DNA of 64,000 nt, from positions 139,936 to 203,935 of the forward strand of contig PHAR01000004.1 of assembly GCA_002840405.1 (NCBI GenBank). Reading direction: 5' to 3'. Of the stretch, positions 25,005-34,085 are shown one piece after another. Position 1 is the first letter of the stretch. Each line of letters begins with the position of its first letter. The notes below the pieces were generated by a model. It was not told where the DNA came from. It saw nothing but the letters and a program-made list of their open reading frames with translations, and did not search any database. Origin of the DNA: Deltaproteobacteria bacterium HGW-Deltaproteobacteria-8 (GTDB lineage: Bacteria > Desulfobacterota > Desulfovibrionia > Desulfovibrionales > Desulfovibrionaceae). The position numbers were made by a program, and so were the translations under genes.

Positions 25005-26729
25005 ATGCAGAAACATGTCGTCATCATCGGGGCCGTGGCCCTTGGCCCCAAAGCCGCCGCCCGCTTCAAACGCCTGGAGCCGGACAGCCGCGTGACCATG
25101 ATCGACCGGGAGAAGCTCATCTCCTACGGCGGCTGCGGCATCCCCTATTTCGTCTCCGGCGACGTGAGCGACGCCGTGGAGCTCCAGAAGACCGCCTTCC
25201 ACATGGTGCGCGACGTGGAGTTCTTCCGCGCCACCAAGGGCGTGGACGTGCGCACCGAGACCGAGGCCGTGGCCATCGACCGCGCGGCCAAGACCGTTAC
25301 CGTGCGCCACCTGCCCACGGGCCGCGAGGAGACGCTCACGTACGACAAGCTGGTGCTGGCCACGGGCAGCACGCCCAGCGCCCTGCCCGTTCCGGGCGCG
25401 CAGTTGGGGGGCATCCACGCCGTCAACGGCCTGGACGCGGCCCAGCGCATCCGCGCCCTGGTCTCCGGCGGCAAGGTTTCGCGCGCGGTTGTGGTCGGCG
25501 CGGGCTTCATCGGCCTGGAACTGGCCGTGGCCCTGGCCGACATGTGGGGCGTGGAGACCACCGTGGTCGAGTTCCGCGACCAGATCCTGCCCGGCGTCAT
25601 CGGCGGCAACCTGGCGCGCATGGCGCAGAAGCACATGGAGGAGAAGGGCGTCGTGTTCCGCCTGGGCGAGCAGGTGCGCACCTTTGCCAACGCCGATGGC
25701 GGCATCGACGAAGGCCAGGTGGCGCGCGTGGTCACGGACAAGGCTGAGCTTGAGGCCGACCTGGTCATCGTGGCCATCGGCGTGCGGCCCAACTCCGGGC
25801 TGGCGCGCGGCGCCGGGCTGGACGTCTCCGAACGCGGCGGCATCAAGGTGGACGACCAGCTGCGCACCTCGGACCCGGACATCTATGCCGGGGGCGACTG
25901 CGTGGAGCTCAAGCACCTCATCACCGGCGGCGTGGCCTACCTGCCCCTGGGCTCCCTGGCCAACCGCCAGGGCCGGGTCATCGGCACCAACCTGGCGGGC
26001 GGCGCGAGCACCTTCGCGGGCGCGGTGGGCTCCTGGTGCGTTAAGCTCTTCGATCTTTCCGCCGCTGGCACGGGCCTGACCCTTGCGGCGGCAAAGGCGG
26101 CAGGCTTCGACGCCCTGAACGTCCACGTGAGCCAGCTGGACCGCGCGCACTTCTACCCGGACAAGGGGCTCATGAGCCTGGAGCTGGTGGTGGAGCGCAA
26201 AAGCGGCCGGGTGCTCGGCATGCAGGGCCTGGCCGTCATGGGCGACGCCCTGGTGGGCAAGGTGGACGTGGTGGCGGCGCTGCTGCACTCCAGCCCCACG
26301 GTGGAGGACCTAAGCGGGCTCGAAATGGCCTATTCCCCGCCCTTTGCCGCTGCGCTCGACATCCTGAACGTGCTGGGCAACGCCACGGAGAACATTTTGT
26401 CCGGCCGCAACAAGGGCATCCAGGTGGACGAGTTCGCCAAGCTCTGGGCCGGGCGCACCGCCCAGGAGCCGTACATCCTGGACTGCCGCGAGCACGCCAA
26501 CGTGGAGGAGCTGCTGCAGAAGCACCCCGGCCACTGGCACAATATTCCCCAGGGCCAGCTGCGCGAGCGTCTGGCCGAAATCCCCCGCGACACGGGCGTG
26601 GTGCTGGTCTGCAACACCGGCGCGCGCTCGTATGAAGCCTTCATCACCCTGGCCCATGCCGGATTCGGGGACGTGGTCAGCGTGGAGGGCGGCATGACCG
26701 CCGTGCTGGCCGCAGGAGTGGAGGTGTAG
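25005..26729 (+). CDS. CoA-disulfide reductase-like flavoprotein with rhodanese domain, 574 aa
   Basis: An FAD/NAD(P)H oxidoreductase acting on CoA disulfide, persulfide or sulfur. MQKHVVIIGAVALGPKAAAR binds FAD; the active-site Cys is in ISYGGCGIPYFVSG (about residue 46); VVVGAGFIGLELAVAL binds NAD(P)H; DIYAGGDCVELKH is the second FAD motif. A dimerisation domain follows, then a C-terminal rhodanese domain (about 480-574) with active Cys in VCNTGARSYEA. That architecture is called CoADR-Rhd or Npsr-like. The gene seems monocistronic, with AGAGGA upstream. Confidence 0.9.
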   Translation: MQKHVVIIGAVALGPKAAARFKRLEPDSRVTMIDREKLISYGGCGIPYFVSGDVSDAVELQKTAFHMVRDVEFFRATKGVDVRTETEAVAIDRAAKTVTVRHLPTGREETLTYDKLVLATGSTPSALPVPGAQLGGIHAVNGLDAAQRIRALVSGGKVSRAVVVGAGFIGLELAVALADMWGVETTVVEFRDQILPGVIGGNLARMAQKHMEEKGVVFRLGEQVRTFANADGGIDEGQVARVVTDKAELEADLVIVAIGVRPNSGLARGAGLDVSERGGIKVDDQLRTSDPDIYAGGDCVELKHLITGGVAYLPLGSLANRQGRVIGTNLAGGASTFAGAVGSWCVKLFDLSAAGTGLTLAAAKAAGFDALNVHVSQLDRAHFYPDKGLMSLELVVERKSGRVLGMQGLAVMGDALVGKVDVVAALLHSSPTVEDLSGLEMAYSPPFAAALDILNVLGNATENILSGRNKGIQVDEFAKLWAGRTAQEPYILDCREHANVEELLQKHPGHWHNIPQGQLRERLAEIPRDTGVVLVCNTGARSYEAFITLAHAGFGDVVSVEGGMTAVLAAGVEV

Positions 26730-26806
26730 GAGCAGGGCATCTCGCGGCGGGGGCCGTCTGCGGCGGGATCGCCCGCGCGCAGGACCATGAACAGGAGGAC
26801 AAGCGC

Positions 26807-27574
26807 ATGAAAACTGTGACGGTTTCGTTGTGTGTCCTGGCGCTGTTGGCGTTGAGCATCCCCGCGCTGGCGGGCGCTCCGGGCAAGGACTGGAGCGACC
26901 CGGTGACGAGCATGGACTTCCTGTGGGTCCCTGGCGGCTGCTTTCAGATGGGCGACACCTTCGGCGACAGCAACCCCGACGAGAAGCCGGTGCACGAGGC
27001 CTGCGTGGACGGCTTCTGGCTGGGCAAGTTCGCCGTGACCCAGAAGCAGTGGACCCAGGTCATGGGCACAAACCCGTCCAAGCCCCCCAAGGGCGGCGAC
27101 TTTCCTGTGGACTCCATCAGCTGGCAGCAGGCCAAGGCCTTTGCAGCCCGGCTGAATTCCCTGAACAAGGAGGGCGTGCGCTACCGCCTGCCCACCGAGG
27201 CCGAGTGGGAATACGCCTGCCGCAGCGGGGGCAAGGCCGAGATGTTCGCCGGCGGGGCCGACCTGGAGCGCCTGGGCTGGTATGCCGACAACAGCGGAGG
27301 CGGCTCGCACGCCGTGGGCCAGAAGGCCCCCAACGGCCTGGGGCTCTACGACATGAGCGGCAACGTGTTCCAGTGGACCGAGGACGTGTACGAGAAGACG
27401 GCCTACGCCAACCACACCCGCAACAACCCGCTGCACACTGCGGGCTGGGGCCGCGTGGCGCGCGGCGGCCACTGGGGCGGGGGGGCCACCTGTGCCCGCT
27501 GCACCTTCCGCTGCTACGTTTCGGACCGCTGCAAGGCCGCCAGCACGGGCCTGCGCCTCGTCCGCCTGCCGTAA
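26807..27574 (+). CDS. Secreted FGE/sulfatase-modifying-factor-like protein, 255 aa
   Basis: The protein has a signal peptide (residues 1-23, ending ALAGA) and an SUMF1/FGE-sulfatase domain from about 33, with FLWVPGGCFQMGD, FWLGKFAVTQKQWTQVMG, YRLPTEAEWEYACRSG, GLGLYDMSGNVFQWTEDVY and a final CTFRCYVSDRC. The fold is often used outside true formylglycine synthesis, and the Cys pair of that enzyme is not clearly present, so the substrate is unknown. The AGGAGG ribosome binding site is excellent. A terminator follows the stop closely, so it is probably monocistronic. Confidence 0.85.
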   Translation: MKTVTVSLCVLALLALSIPALAGAPGKDWSDPVTSMDFLWVPGGCFQMGDTFGDSNPDEKPVHEACVDGFWLGKFAVTQKQWTQVMGTNPSKPPKGGDFPVDSISWQQAKAFAARLNSLNKEGVRYRLPTEAEWEYACRSGGKAEMFAGGADLERLGWYADNSGGGSHAVGQKAPNGLGLYDMSGNVFQWTEDVYEKTAYANHTRNNPLHTAGWGRVARGGHWGGGATCARCTFRCYVSDRCKAASTGLRLVRLP

Positions 27575-27595
27575 TCAACAGACCTTCCGACGCAA

Positions 27596-27633
27596 AAACA
27601 AAAGCCCCGGCCTGAACCGGGGCTTTTGTTTTT
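27596..27633. terminator. Strong intrinsic terminator
   Basis: AAAAGCCCCGG pairs with CCGGGGCTTTT around CCTGAA, with T-runs at 3' on both strands. It serves the FGE-like gene and could stop minus-strand transcripts from the MBL gene. Confidence 0.88.
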
Positions 27634-27836
27634 GCTCACGCTCTTTCGGGCGGCTGCGCCATGGCAAGCACTCCAGCCCGCCCTCTTCCAGATCCTTCAG
27701 GCGCGACCTGGACGCTTCGCAGGAGCACGGGGCCGCCGGCCCGACCGTTCTCCAGCAGGGCCGCCCGCGCCCGGTTCTGCGAAAGGCAGGCCAGTCTGGT
27801 GGTCCACGGTCTACAAAGAGGAAGACGCGGCCCTGG

Positions 27837-28463
27837 CTACAGCATCTCGTGCAGAAAGAACGGATTGTGGGTGCGCTCGGAGTCCACGGAGGTCTCCAGG
27901 CCGTGGCCGGAATAGAGCACGGTTTCGCCCGGCAGGGTGAAGATCTTCTCCTCCACGGACCTTTTCAGCGTGGCCGAGCTGCCGCCGGGGAAATCCGTGC
28001 GGCCCACGGAGCGGTAGAAGATGAGGTCGCCCACAAAGGCCGCGTTGGCCTGGGGGAAGTAGTAGCTCACGCTGCCCGGCGAATGGCCGGGCGTGGCCAG
28101 GCACAGGCACTCCAACCCGGCAAAGGTGGCCGGGCCTTCGGGCGCGGGGGAGCTCTCAAAGGGCTCCACCCTGGGGAAGCCGAACATGCCGCCTGCGCCC
28201 AGTTCGCTGCGCATGAGGGCGGCGTCTCCCGCCGGGGTGAGCACGGGCGCGCCGGTGGCGCGGGCCAGGGCTGCGCAGCCGTAGATGTGGTCGAAGTGCA
28301 GGTGCGTCACCAGGATGTGCGTGCAGGTGAGCTTTTGGGCGCGCAGGTGCTCCAGCACCTCGGAGGGCTCGCCGCCGGGGTCCACCACCACGGCCTGCCC
28401 CAGGTGCGAGAGCACATGGCAGTTGGTCTCCAGCGGACCCAGGTTGAACGATTCGATGTGCAT
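27837..28463 (-). CDS. Metallo-beta-lactamase-fold hydrolase, 208 aa
   Basis: The start MHIESFNLGPLETNCHVLSH follows GGAGG and is normal for the glyoxalase II-like group; upstream codons of the open frame are not used. The metal motif is HLHFDH (about residue 56), with other ligands in TPGHSPGSVSYYF and SGHGLETS. It hydrolyses thioesters or related compounds in the cytoplasm. The neighbours do not narrow the substrate. Confidence 0.88.
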   Translation of the reverse strand: MHIESFNLGPLETNCHVLSHLGQAVVVDPGGEPSEVLEHLRAQKLTCTHILVTHLHFDHIYGCAALARATGAPVLTPAGDAALMRSELGAGGMFGFPRVEPFESSPAPEGPATFAGLECLCLATPGHSPGSVSYYFPQANAAFVGDLIFYRSVGRTDFPGGSSATLKRSVEEKIFTLPGETVLYSGHGLETSVDSERTHNPFFLHEML

Positions 28464-28660
28464 GAAGATGGCCTCCGGGGTGATTCTGCGGGTGTTTCCG
28501 CGGGCAGAGTAGCCGCGCCGCGCCCGCATGGCAAGACCTCGCGGCCAGCCCCCCCCGAGCCTGCCCGAAGCCTGACCCGCAACCTCGTCCGGCCGCGCAC
28601 GCCCCTTCACAAGAACCAGCGCCGGACTTATGCTTCAAGAAGCAGCCCAAGGAGTCCGCC

Positions 28661-29431
28661 ATGCCCAGAGCACCCATCCCCCCAGCCCCCACGACCGAGC
28701 CGCGCACGCGCCTGACCCGGCGCGGCTTTCTCGGCGTTCTGGCCGCCCTGGCCGTCACCGCCGGGACCTCTGCCTGGGGGCTTCTGCCCGCGCGCGCCCG
28801 TGCCGCCTTTGCCACTCGCTTCCCCACGCGCACCGTGGAACTGCCGGAGTTCCGCTTCGACCCGGCTCGCGGCGAGGTGGTCTGGGCCGACGGCCGACGC
28901 GAGGCCTACGCCCTGACCCTGGACGGACTGGTCAAGGAGCCGGTGTCCCTGAGCTACCCGGACCTGCGCGCCCTGCCCCAGGTCCGGCGCACGCTGGACT
29001 TTCATTGCGTGGAGGGCTGGAGCGTCACGGATGCGCCCTGGGGCGGCGTGGAGTTCCGCGAGCTCTTCGCCAAGGTGTCGATTCTACCCGAGGCCAGGCA
29101 CGCCGTGTTCCACTCCCTGGGCCGTACGGACGACGCGGGCGGGCTCACGCACTACGTGGAGTCCCTGCCCCTGGCCGACCTGCTGGACCCGAAGCTTTCC
29201 GCCCTGCTGGCCCTGGACCTGGAGGGGGCGCCCCTGCCGGACAAGCGCGGCGCTCCAGCCCGTGTGGTCAGCCCCTTTGACCTGGCCTACAAGAGCATCA
29301 AGTTCGTCCACCGCGTGGAGTTCACGGCCGAGGCCGTGCCCGGCTGGTGGACCCGGGCCAACCCCGTGTACCCCGTGCATGCGCCGGTGGAGAAGGACCG
29401 CCTGCGCACCCCGGACCCCCGCCGCAGCTAG
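28661..29431 (+). CDS. Tat-exported molybdopterin-dependent oxidoreductase (sulfite oxidase-like), 256 aa
   Basis: The N-terminus has a twin-arginine signal, TRRGFLGVLAALAVTA, so it should be moved to the periplasm folded. The oxidoreductase domain has FHCVEGWSV with the Mo-ligand Cys, and VSPFDLAYKSIKFVHRVEF near the end, which fits the YedY/MsrP-like group of the sulfite oxidase fold. It lies downstream of the MBL gene on the other strand. No membrane partner is adjacent, so the electron donor is unknown. Confidence 0.85.
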   Translation: MPRAPIPPAPTTEPRTRLTRRGFLGVLAALAVTAGTSAWGLLPARARAAFATRFPTRTVELPEFRFDPARGEVVWADGRREAYALTLDGLVKEPVSLSYPDLRALPQVRRTLDFHCVEGWSVTDAPWGGVEFRELFAKVSILPEARHAVFHSLGRTDDAGGLTHYVESLPLADLLDPKLSALLALDLEGAPLPDKRGAPARVVSPFDLAYKSIKFVHRVEFTAEAVPGWWTRANPVYPVHAPVEKDRLRTPDPRRS

Positions 29432-29601
29432 CCAGGGACATGGCCCGGCGCCGTGACCGAGCAAGCCTTTACTTTCCGACATGTATTGCAAACCTGGATG
29501 GAGTATTTTTTCTGTTCATACCCTTCCCAATTTGGTAGGAGAGCTACACGACAGTCCCCCTCCGCTTTTCGGCGGGGCCAATTTGCTGCACGCGAGGCCC
29601 C

Positions 29602-32600
29602 ATGACACTGCGCAAGGCAACGCTACTCCTTACAGGGTTTGGAACCCTGGCCTTGCTTGCGGTGCTGTATCTGTCCACACACTCCATCATCGACACCAGC
29701 TTCCTGATCCTGGAGCAGGCGCAGACACGCAGGAACGTGGAGCGCGCCAAGAACGCGGTCAATGACGAACTGCAGAAGCTCGACGAGTTGCTGGTGGACT
29801 GGGCCGTGTGGGATGACACGGTGCTGTTCATGCACGGCAAGGACAAGAGCTATGCCAGCTCCAACCTGAACGACCGCACCCTGGCCTCCCTGCGCCTCTC
29901 GGCCATCGTCTTCCTGGACACCAGGGGGCGCGTGGTGCTGGCCCTGGGTGTGGACCCGGGCAAGGGCACCAGGGCTCCCCTGCCCGAGGGGCTGCTGGAC
30001 CGCCTCCAGCCCGGCTCCTCGCTTTTGGTCGCGCGGCAGGCCGAGGACCGGCTCAAGGGCCTGGTCCAGCTTACCCACGAGGTCGTGCTCATGGCCTCCT
30101 GCCCCATCCTCTCCAGCGAGGCCACCGGCCTGTCTGCAGGAACGATGGTCATGGTGCGCCCGCTGGGCAGCCGGGAGGCTGCCGCCATCTCCGAGCGCAT
30201 CCTCCTGCCGCTGACCCTGGAGCCCGCCGACAGCCCGCTGCCGACCGACCTGGCGGGCCACGGCCGCCTCGCCCTGGGCCAGACCCGCGTGCAGCCGCTG
30301 AACCAGGATATCGTGGCCGGGGCCGCCGTCATGTCGGACATCTGGGGCCAGCCCGCCCTGCGGCTCGTCGTGCGCCAGCAGCGCGAGATCATGGCCCAGG
30401 GCAACCAGGCCTTGCGGCAGAGCCAGCTATGGCTGATCGCCTGCGGTCTCTTGTTCCTGGCCGCCCTGTTCGCCTTCCTGGAGCGCCGCGTGCTCTCGCG
30501 CGTGCTGCGCTTAAGCGGGCAGGTGGAGGCCGTCAACGTCAGCGGAGCGGAGCTGGGCCAGGTGGACATGCCCGGCACCGACGAGCTCTCGACCCTGGCC
30601 GGGCGCATCAACTCCATGCTGAACGAGCTGCAGCGCTCCCGCCAGAGCCTGGCCGTCCAGTACGCGGCCACCGAGGCTCAGGAGCAGTACCTCCAGCGCA
30701 TCCTCGACTCCATCCAGGCCGGGGTCATGCTGGTGGACCCGGAGACCCGGCGCATCATGGAGGTCAACGCCTTTGCCGCCACTCTGGCCGGACGCACACG
30801 CGAGGAGATCATCGGCAGCATGTGCCACGGCTTCGTCTGCCCCAGCGCCCAGGGCCAGTGCCCAGTCCTGGACCTTGAGCAGGAGGGGGAGCAGGCCGTG
30901 CGCAAGCTCATGCGCGCCGACGGCAGCACCCGCTCCATCCTGAAAAGCGTCTCGCGCATCGATCGCGGCGGCAAGCCCATCCTGCTTGAGACCTTCATCG
31001 ACGTGGACGACCTGCTCAAGGCCCAGGAGGCCCTGGCCCGCTCGGAGGAGACCTACCGCACCCTGTTCATGAACACCGGCACGGCCACCATCCTCATCAA
31101 GGAGGACACCACCATCTCGCTTGTGAACCAGGAGTTTGAGAAGCTCTCCGGCCTCCCGCGCGAGCAGGTCGAGGGCCGCATGAGCTGGACCGAGTTCTTC
31201 TCGTCCGAGATAGTGGAGGGCATGCTGCGCCACCATGTGAAGCGCCGCGTCTCCCCGGAGCTGGCCCCGCGCAACTACGAGGCCGAGTTCATCAACGCCG
31301 CAGGCGAACGCCGGCTCGTGCGCCTCACCGTGGCCATGCTGCCTGGCACCACCACCAGCGTGGCCGCCCTGGAGGACATTACCGAGCAGAAGCAGGCCGA
31401 GGAGCAACTGCGCCACCAGGCCTTCCACGATGCTCTCACTGGCCTGCCCAACCGCCTGCTGCTGCACGACCGCATGGAGCGCTCGCTGGAGTCCGCCCGG
31501 CGCGAGGGGGTCGAGATCGGCGTGCTGCTCATGGACCTGGACCGCTTCAAGGATGTCAACGACACCCTGGGCCACTCCATGGGCGACAAGCTGCTGCAGA
31601 TGGTGGCCCAGCGCCTGAACAGCGTGGTGCGCCGCAGCGACACCGTGGCCCGCCTGGGCGGCGACGAGTTCGTGGTGGTCATGGACGGCCCCACCAGCGC
31701 CGAGGCCGTGGCCCGCGTGGCCGGGCACATCCTGGACACCTTCGCCGAGCCCTTCGTGCTGGAGAACCACAGCCTGCACATGGGCCTGTCCATCGGCCTG
31801 GCCATGTTCCCGGCCCACGGCGACACCCCCGAGGTCCTGCTGAAAAACGTCGACCTGGCCATGTACCGGGCCAAGGAGCGCGGCCGCAACACCTTCGACT
31901 TCTTCACCGACGAGCTGAACGACCAGGTGGTGCACAGGCTCATGGTGGCCACGGGCTTGCGCCGCGCCCTGGCCTCAGACGGCATCGAGGTATTCTACCA
32001 GCCCAAGATTATGGAGCCGGGCCGCCGCATCACAGGGGCCGAGGCGCTGGTGCGCTGGCGGCGCGAGGACGGGACCCTGGTCCAGCCGGACCAGTTCATC
32101 TCCGTGGCCGAGGACACCGGGCTCATCATGCCCCTGTCGGACATCGTGCTGCGCATCGCGTGCACCCAGGCCCAGGCCTGGCGGCAGGCCGGGCGCAAGA
32201 ACTTCACCCTGGCCGTGAACCTCTCCCCGCGTCAGTTCCAGCACCCGGACCTCGCCGCGCGCATCCGGGCCATCGTCGAGGAGACCGGACTGCCAGCGGA
32301 CGCCCTTGAGTTCGAAATCACCGAAAGCACCCTCATGAACAACCAGCCGGAGACCATGGAGACGCTCAAAGCCCTGGTCGGCATGGGCGCAGCCATCGTG
32401 CTCGACGACTTCGGCAAGGAGTACTCATCGCTGGGCTACATCAAGAAGATGCCCATCCAGGCCATCAAGATCGACCGCTCCTTCGTCAGCGACCTGCCCA
32501 ACGATGAGGACGACGCGGCCATCGTCCAGAGCATCCTGACCATGGCCCGGAGCCTGGAGCTGCGCGTGGTGGCCGAGGGCGTGGAGACCGCCGGGCAGCT

Positions 32601-32736
32601 CTGGTTCCTGACCAACCTGGGCTGCCGGGAGTTCCAGGGCTACTATTTCAGCCCCCCGGTGCCCACGGAGGAGATGACCAGGCTGCTTCTGTCGCCGGAC
32701 CCCTTCGCCAGACTTGACGCAACTCCCCAGGCGTGA
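29602..32736 (+). CDS. CHASE4-PAS-PAS-GGDEF-EAL signalling protein, 1044 aa
   Basis: A membrane sensor that makes or breaks c-di-GMP. A TM segment (8-26) leads into a periplasmic CHASE4-type domain with VDWAVWDDTV; a second TM (about 275-295) and a HAMP-like linker follow. The first PAS domain (about 370-440) has the unusual Cys cluster CHGFVCPSAQGQC; a second PAS follows (about 475-595). GGDEF is intact (LGGDEFVV, about 685). The EAL domain has EALVRW (about 814) but the usual DDFGTGYSSL is DDFGKEYSSL; both Asp residues are kept. It may be bifunctional. The stop is 12 bases before the next gene. Confidence 0.92.
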   Translation: MTLRKATLLLTGFGTLALLAVLYLSTHSIIDTSFLILEQAQTRRNVERAKNAVNDELQKLDELLVDWAVWDDTVLFMHGKDKSYASSNLNDRTLASLRLSAIVFLDTRGRVVLALGVDPGKGTRAPLPEGLLDRLQPGSSLLVARQAEDRLKGLVQLTHEVVLMASCPILSSEATGLSAGTMVMVRPLGSREAAAISERILLPLTLEPADSPLPTDLAGHGRLALGQTRVQPLNQDIVAGAAVMSDIWGQPALRLVVRQQREIMAQGNQALRQSQLWLIACGLLFLAALFAFLERRVLSRVLRLSGQVEAVNVSGAELGQVDMPGTDELSTLAGRINSMLNELQRSRQSLAVQYAATEAQEQYLQRILDSIQAGVMLVDPETRRIMEVNAFAATLAGRTREEIIGSMCHGFVCPSAQGQCPVLDLEQEGEQAVRKLMRADGSTRSILKSVSRIDRGGKPILLETFIDVDDLLKAQEALARSEETYRTLFMNTGTATILIKEDTTISLVNQEFEKLSGLPREQVEGRMSWTEFFSSEIVEGMLRHHVKRRVSPELAPRNYEAEFINAAGERRLVRLTVAMLPGTTTSVAALEDITEQKQAEEQLRHQAFHDALTGLPNRLLLHDRMERSLESARREGVEIGVLLMDLDRFKDVNDTLGHSMGDKLLQMVAQRLNSVVRRSDTVARLGGDEFVVVMDGPTSAEAVARVAGHILDTFAEPFVLENHSLHMGLSIGLAMFPAHGDTPEVLLKNVDLAMYRAKERGRNTFDFFTDELNDQVVHRLMVATGLRRALASDGIEVFYQPKIMEPGRRITGAEALVRWRREDGTLVQPDQFISVAEDTGLIMPLSDIVLRIACTQAQAWRQAGRKNFTLAVNLSPRQFQHPDLAARIRAIVEETGLPADALEFEITESTLMNNQPETMETLKALVGMGAAIVLDDFGKEYSSLGYIKKMPIQAIKIDRSFVSDLPNDEDDAAIVQSILTMARSLELRVVAEGVETAGQLWFLTNLGCREFQGYYFSPPVPTEEMTRLLLSPDPFARLDATPQA

Positions 32737-32748
32737 TTCACCTCGCCC

Positions 32749-33963
32749 ATGCATAATCCAGCCGAACAGCGCCCCATCCTCGTCACCTGCCCCAAGGCCC
32801 TGCCGCCCTTTTTGCGCGCCGAACTGGAGGGCCTGGGCCTGCCCGCCCGCGAGCTCACCGCCGGAGTCGAGACCCTTGGCAACATGGCCACCTGCATGCG
32901 CCTGAACTTATGCCTGCGCACCGGGCACCGCGTTCTGCTCGAACTGGCGCGCCTGCGCGCCGACGATCCCCTGGCCCTGGGCCGGGAGCTGTTCCGGCTG
33001 CCCTGGGAGGACATCATCCCGGTGGACGGATACCTGACCGTGGACTCCTCGGTGCAGAACGACTTCGTGCGCGATGGCCGCTTCGCCAACCAGAAGGCCA
33101 AGGACGCCATCGTGGACCGCATCCTGGAGCAGGAGGGCCGCCGGCCCAACTCCGGCCCGGAGGCCACCGGCGCGTGCGTGTTCCTGCACTGGCGCGGGCC
33201 GGACGTCACCGTGTACATCGACACCACCGGCGCGCCCCTGCCCCGCCGGGGCTACCGCAAGATGCCGCACAAGGCCCCCCTGCAGGAAACCCTGGCCGCC
33301 GGTATCATCCTGGCCACGCGCTTTGACGCGGCGACCGAGCACTTCCTCTCGCCCATGTGCGGCAGCGGCACCCTGGCCATCGAGGCCGCGCTCCTGGGCC
33401 TTGGCCGCGCACCGGGGCTGCTGCGCTCGGACTTCGCCTTCCGGCACCTCATCGACTTCGACGAGGCGGCCTACGAGGCCCTGCGCCGAGAGCTGCACGC
33501 CCAGGCCAGGAAGACCCTGCCCCGGCGCATCCTGGCCAGCGACAACGACCCCGAGGCCGTGGAGGCCGCGCGCCAGAACGCCCGCACCGCCGGGGTCGAG
33601 GACCACATCGAGTTCTCCGTGGCCGACTTCCGCGAGACGGAAGTGCCCGAGGGGCCGGAGGGATCAGAAGAGACGGGGGTCTGCGTGCTGAACCCGGAAT
33701 ACGGCGAGCGCATGGGCGACAATGACGAATTGCCCGGCACCTACGCGGCCATCGGCGACTTCTTTAAAAAGCGCCTGTCCGGCTGGCGCGGCTATGTCTT
33801 CACGGGCAACAGCGAACTGGCCAAGCGCGTGGGCCTCAAGCCCAGGCGGCGCACCCCCTTCTACAACGCCAAGATCGAGTGCCGCCTGCTGGAATATGAG
33901 ATGTACTCCGGCTCCAGGCGGCAGCCCAAGGACAATGGCGAGGCAGAGCCGGCGCTGCGCTAA
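32749..33963 (+). CDS. RlmL/RlmK-like rRNA (guanine-N2) methyltransferase, 404 aa
   Basis: A THUMP domain lies in the first 170 residues, followed by a Rossmann methyltransferase with MCGSGTLAIEAA (SAM motif I) and NPEYGERMG (motif IV; most relatives have NPPY). RNA substrates are 23S rRNA guanines in the E. coli homologues, which is family knowledge. It starts at MHNPAEQRPILVTCPKALPP, 12 bases after the GGDEF-EAL gene, so the two may be cotranscribed. The NPEY variant is known in this subgroup as far as I recall, so it may still be active. Confidence 0.85.
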   Translation: MHNPAEQRPILVTCPKALPPFLRAELEGLGLPARELTAGVETLGNMATCMRLNLCLRTGHRVLLELARLRADDPLALGRELFRLPWEDIIPVDGYLTVDSSVQNDFVRDGRFANQKAKDAIVDRILEQEGRRPNSGPEATGACVFLHWRGPDVTVYIDTTGAPLPRRGYRKMPHKAPLQETLAAGIILATRFDAATEHFLSPMCGSGTLAIEAALLGLGRAPGLLRSDFAFRHLIDFDEAAYEALRRELHAQARKTLPRRILASDNDPEAVEAARQNARTAGVEDHIEFSVADFRETEVPEGPEGSEETGVCVLNPEYGERMGDNDELPGTYAAIGDFFKKRLSGWRGYVFTGNSELAKRVGLKPRRRTPFYNAKIECRLLEYEMYSGSRRQPKDNGEAEPALR

Positions 33964-33982
33964 CCGCCCGGTTCCGCGCGCG

Positions 33983-34011
33983 TTGACAGGCGTTTTAGGC
34001 GCGTGTAGTTC
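33983..34011 (+). promoter_or_regulatory. Possible sigma-70 promoter of the response regulator
   Basis: TTGACA, 17 bases, TAGTTC. The -35 is perfect, the -10 is weak. It lies about 75 bases upstream of the LytTR gene. Confidence 0.45.
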
Positions 34012-34085
34012 TTCAGCCTGACGATCCCAGTACGGATACCGCCCGACTGTCCGCACTGCCTTCCAGACCGGGCCCAGGGACTGCC

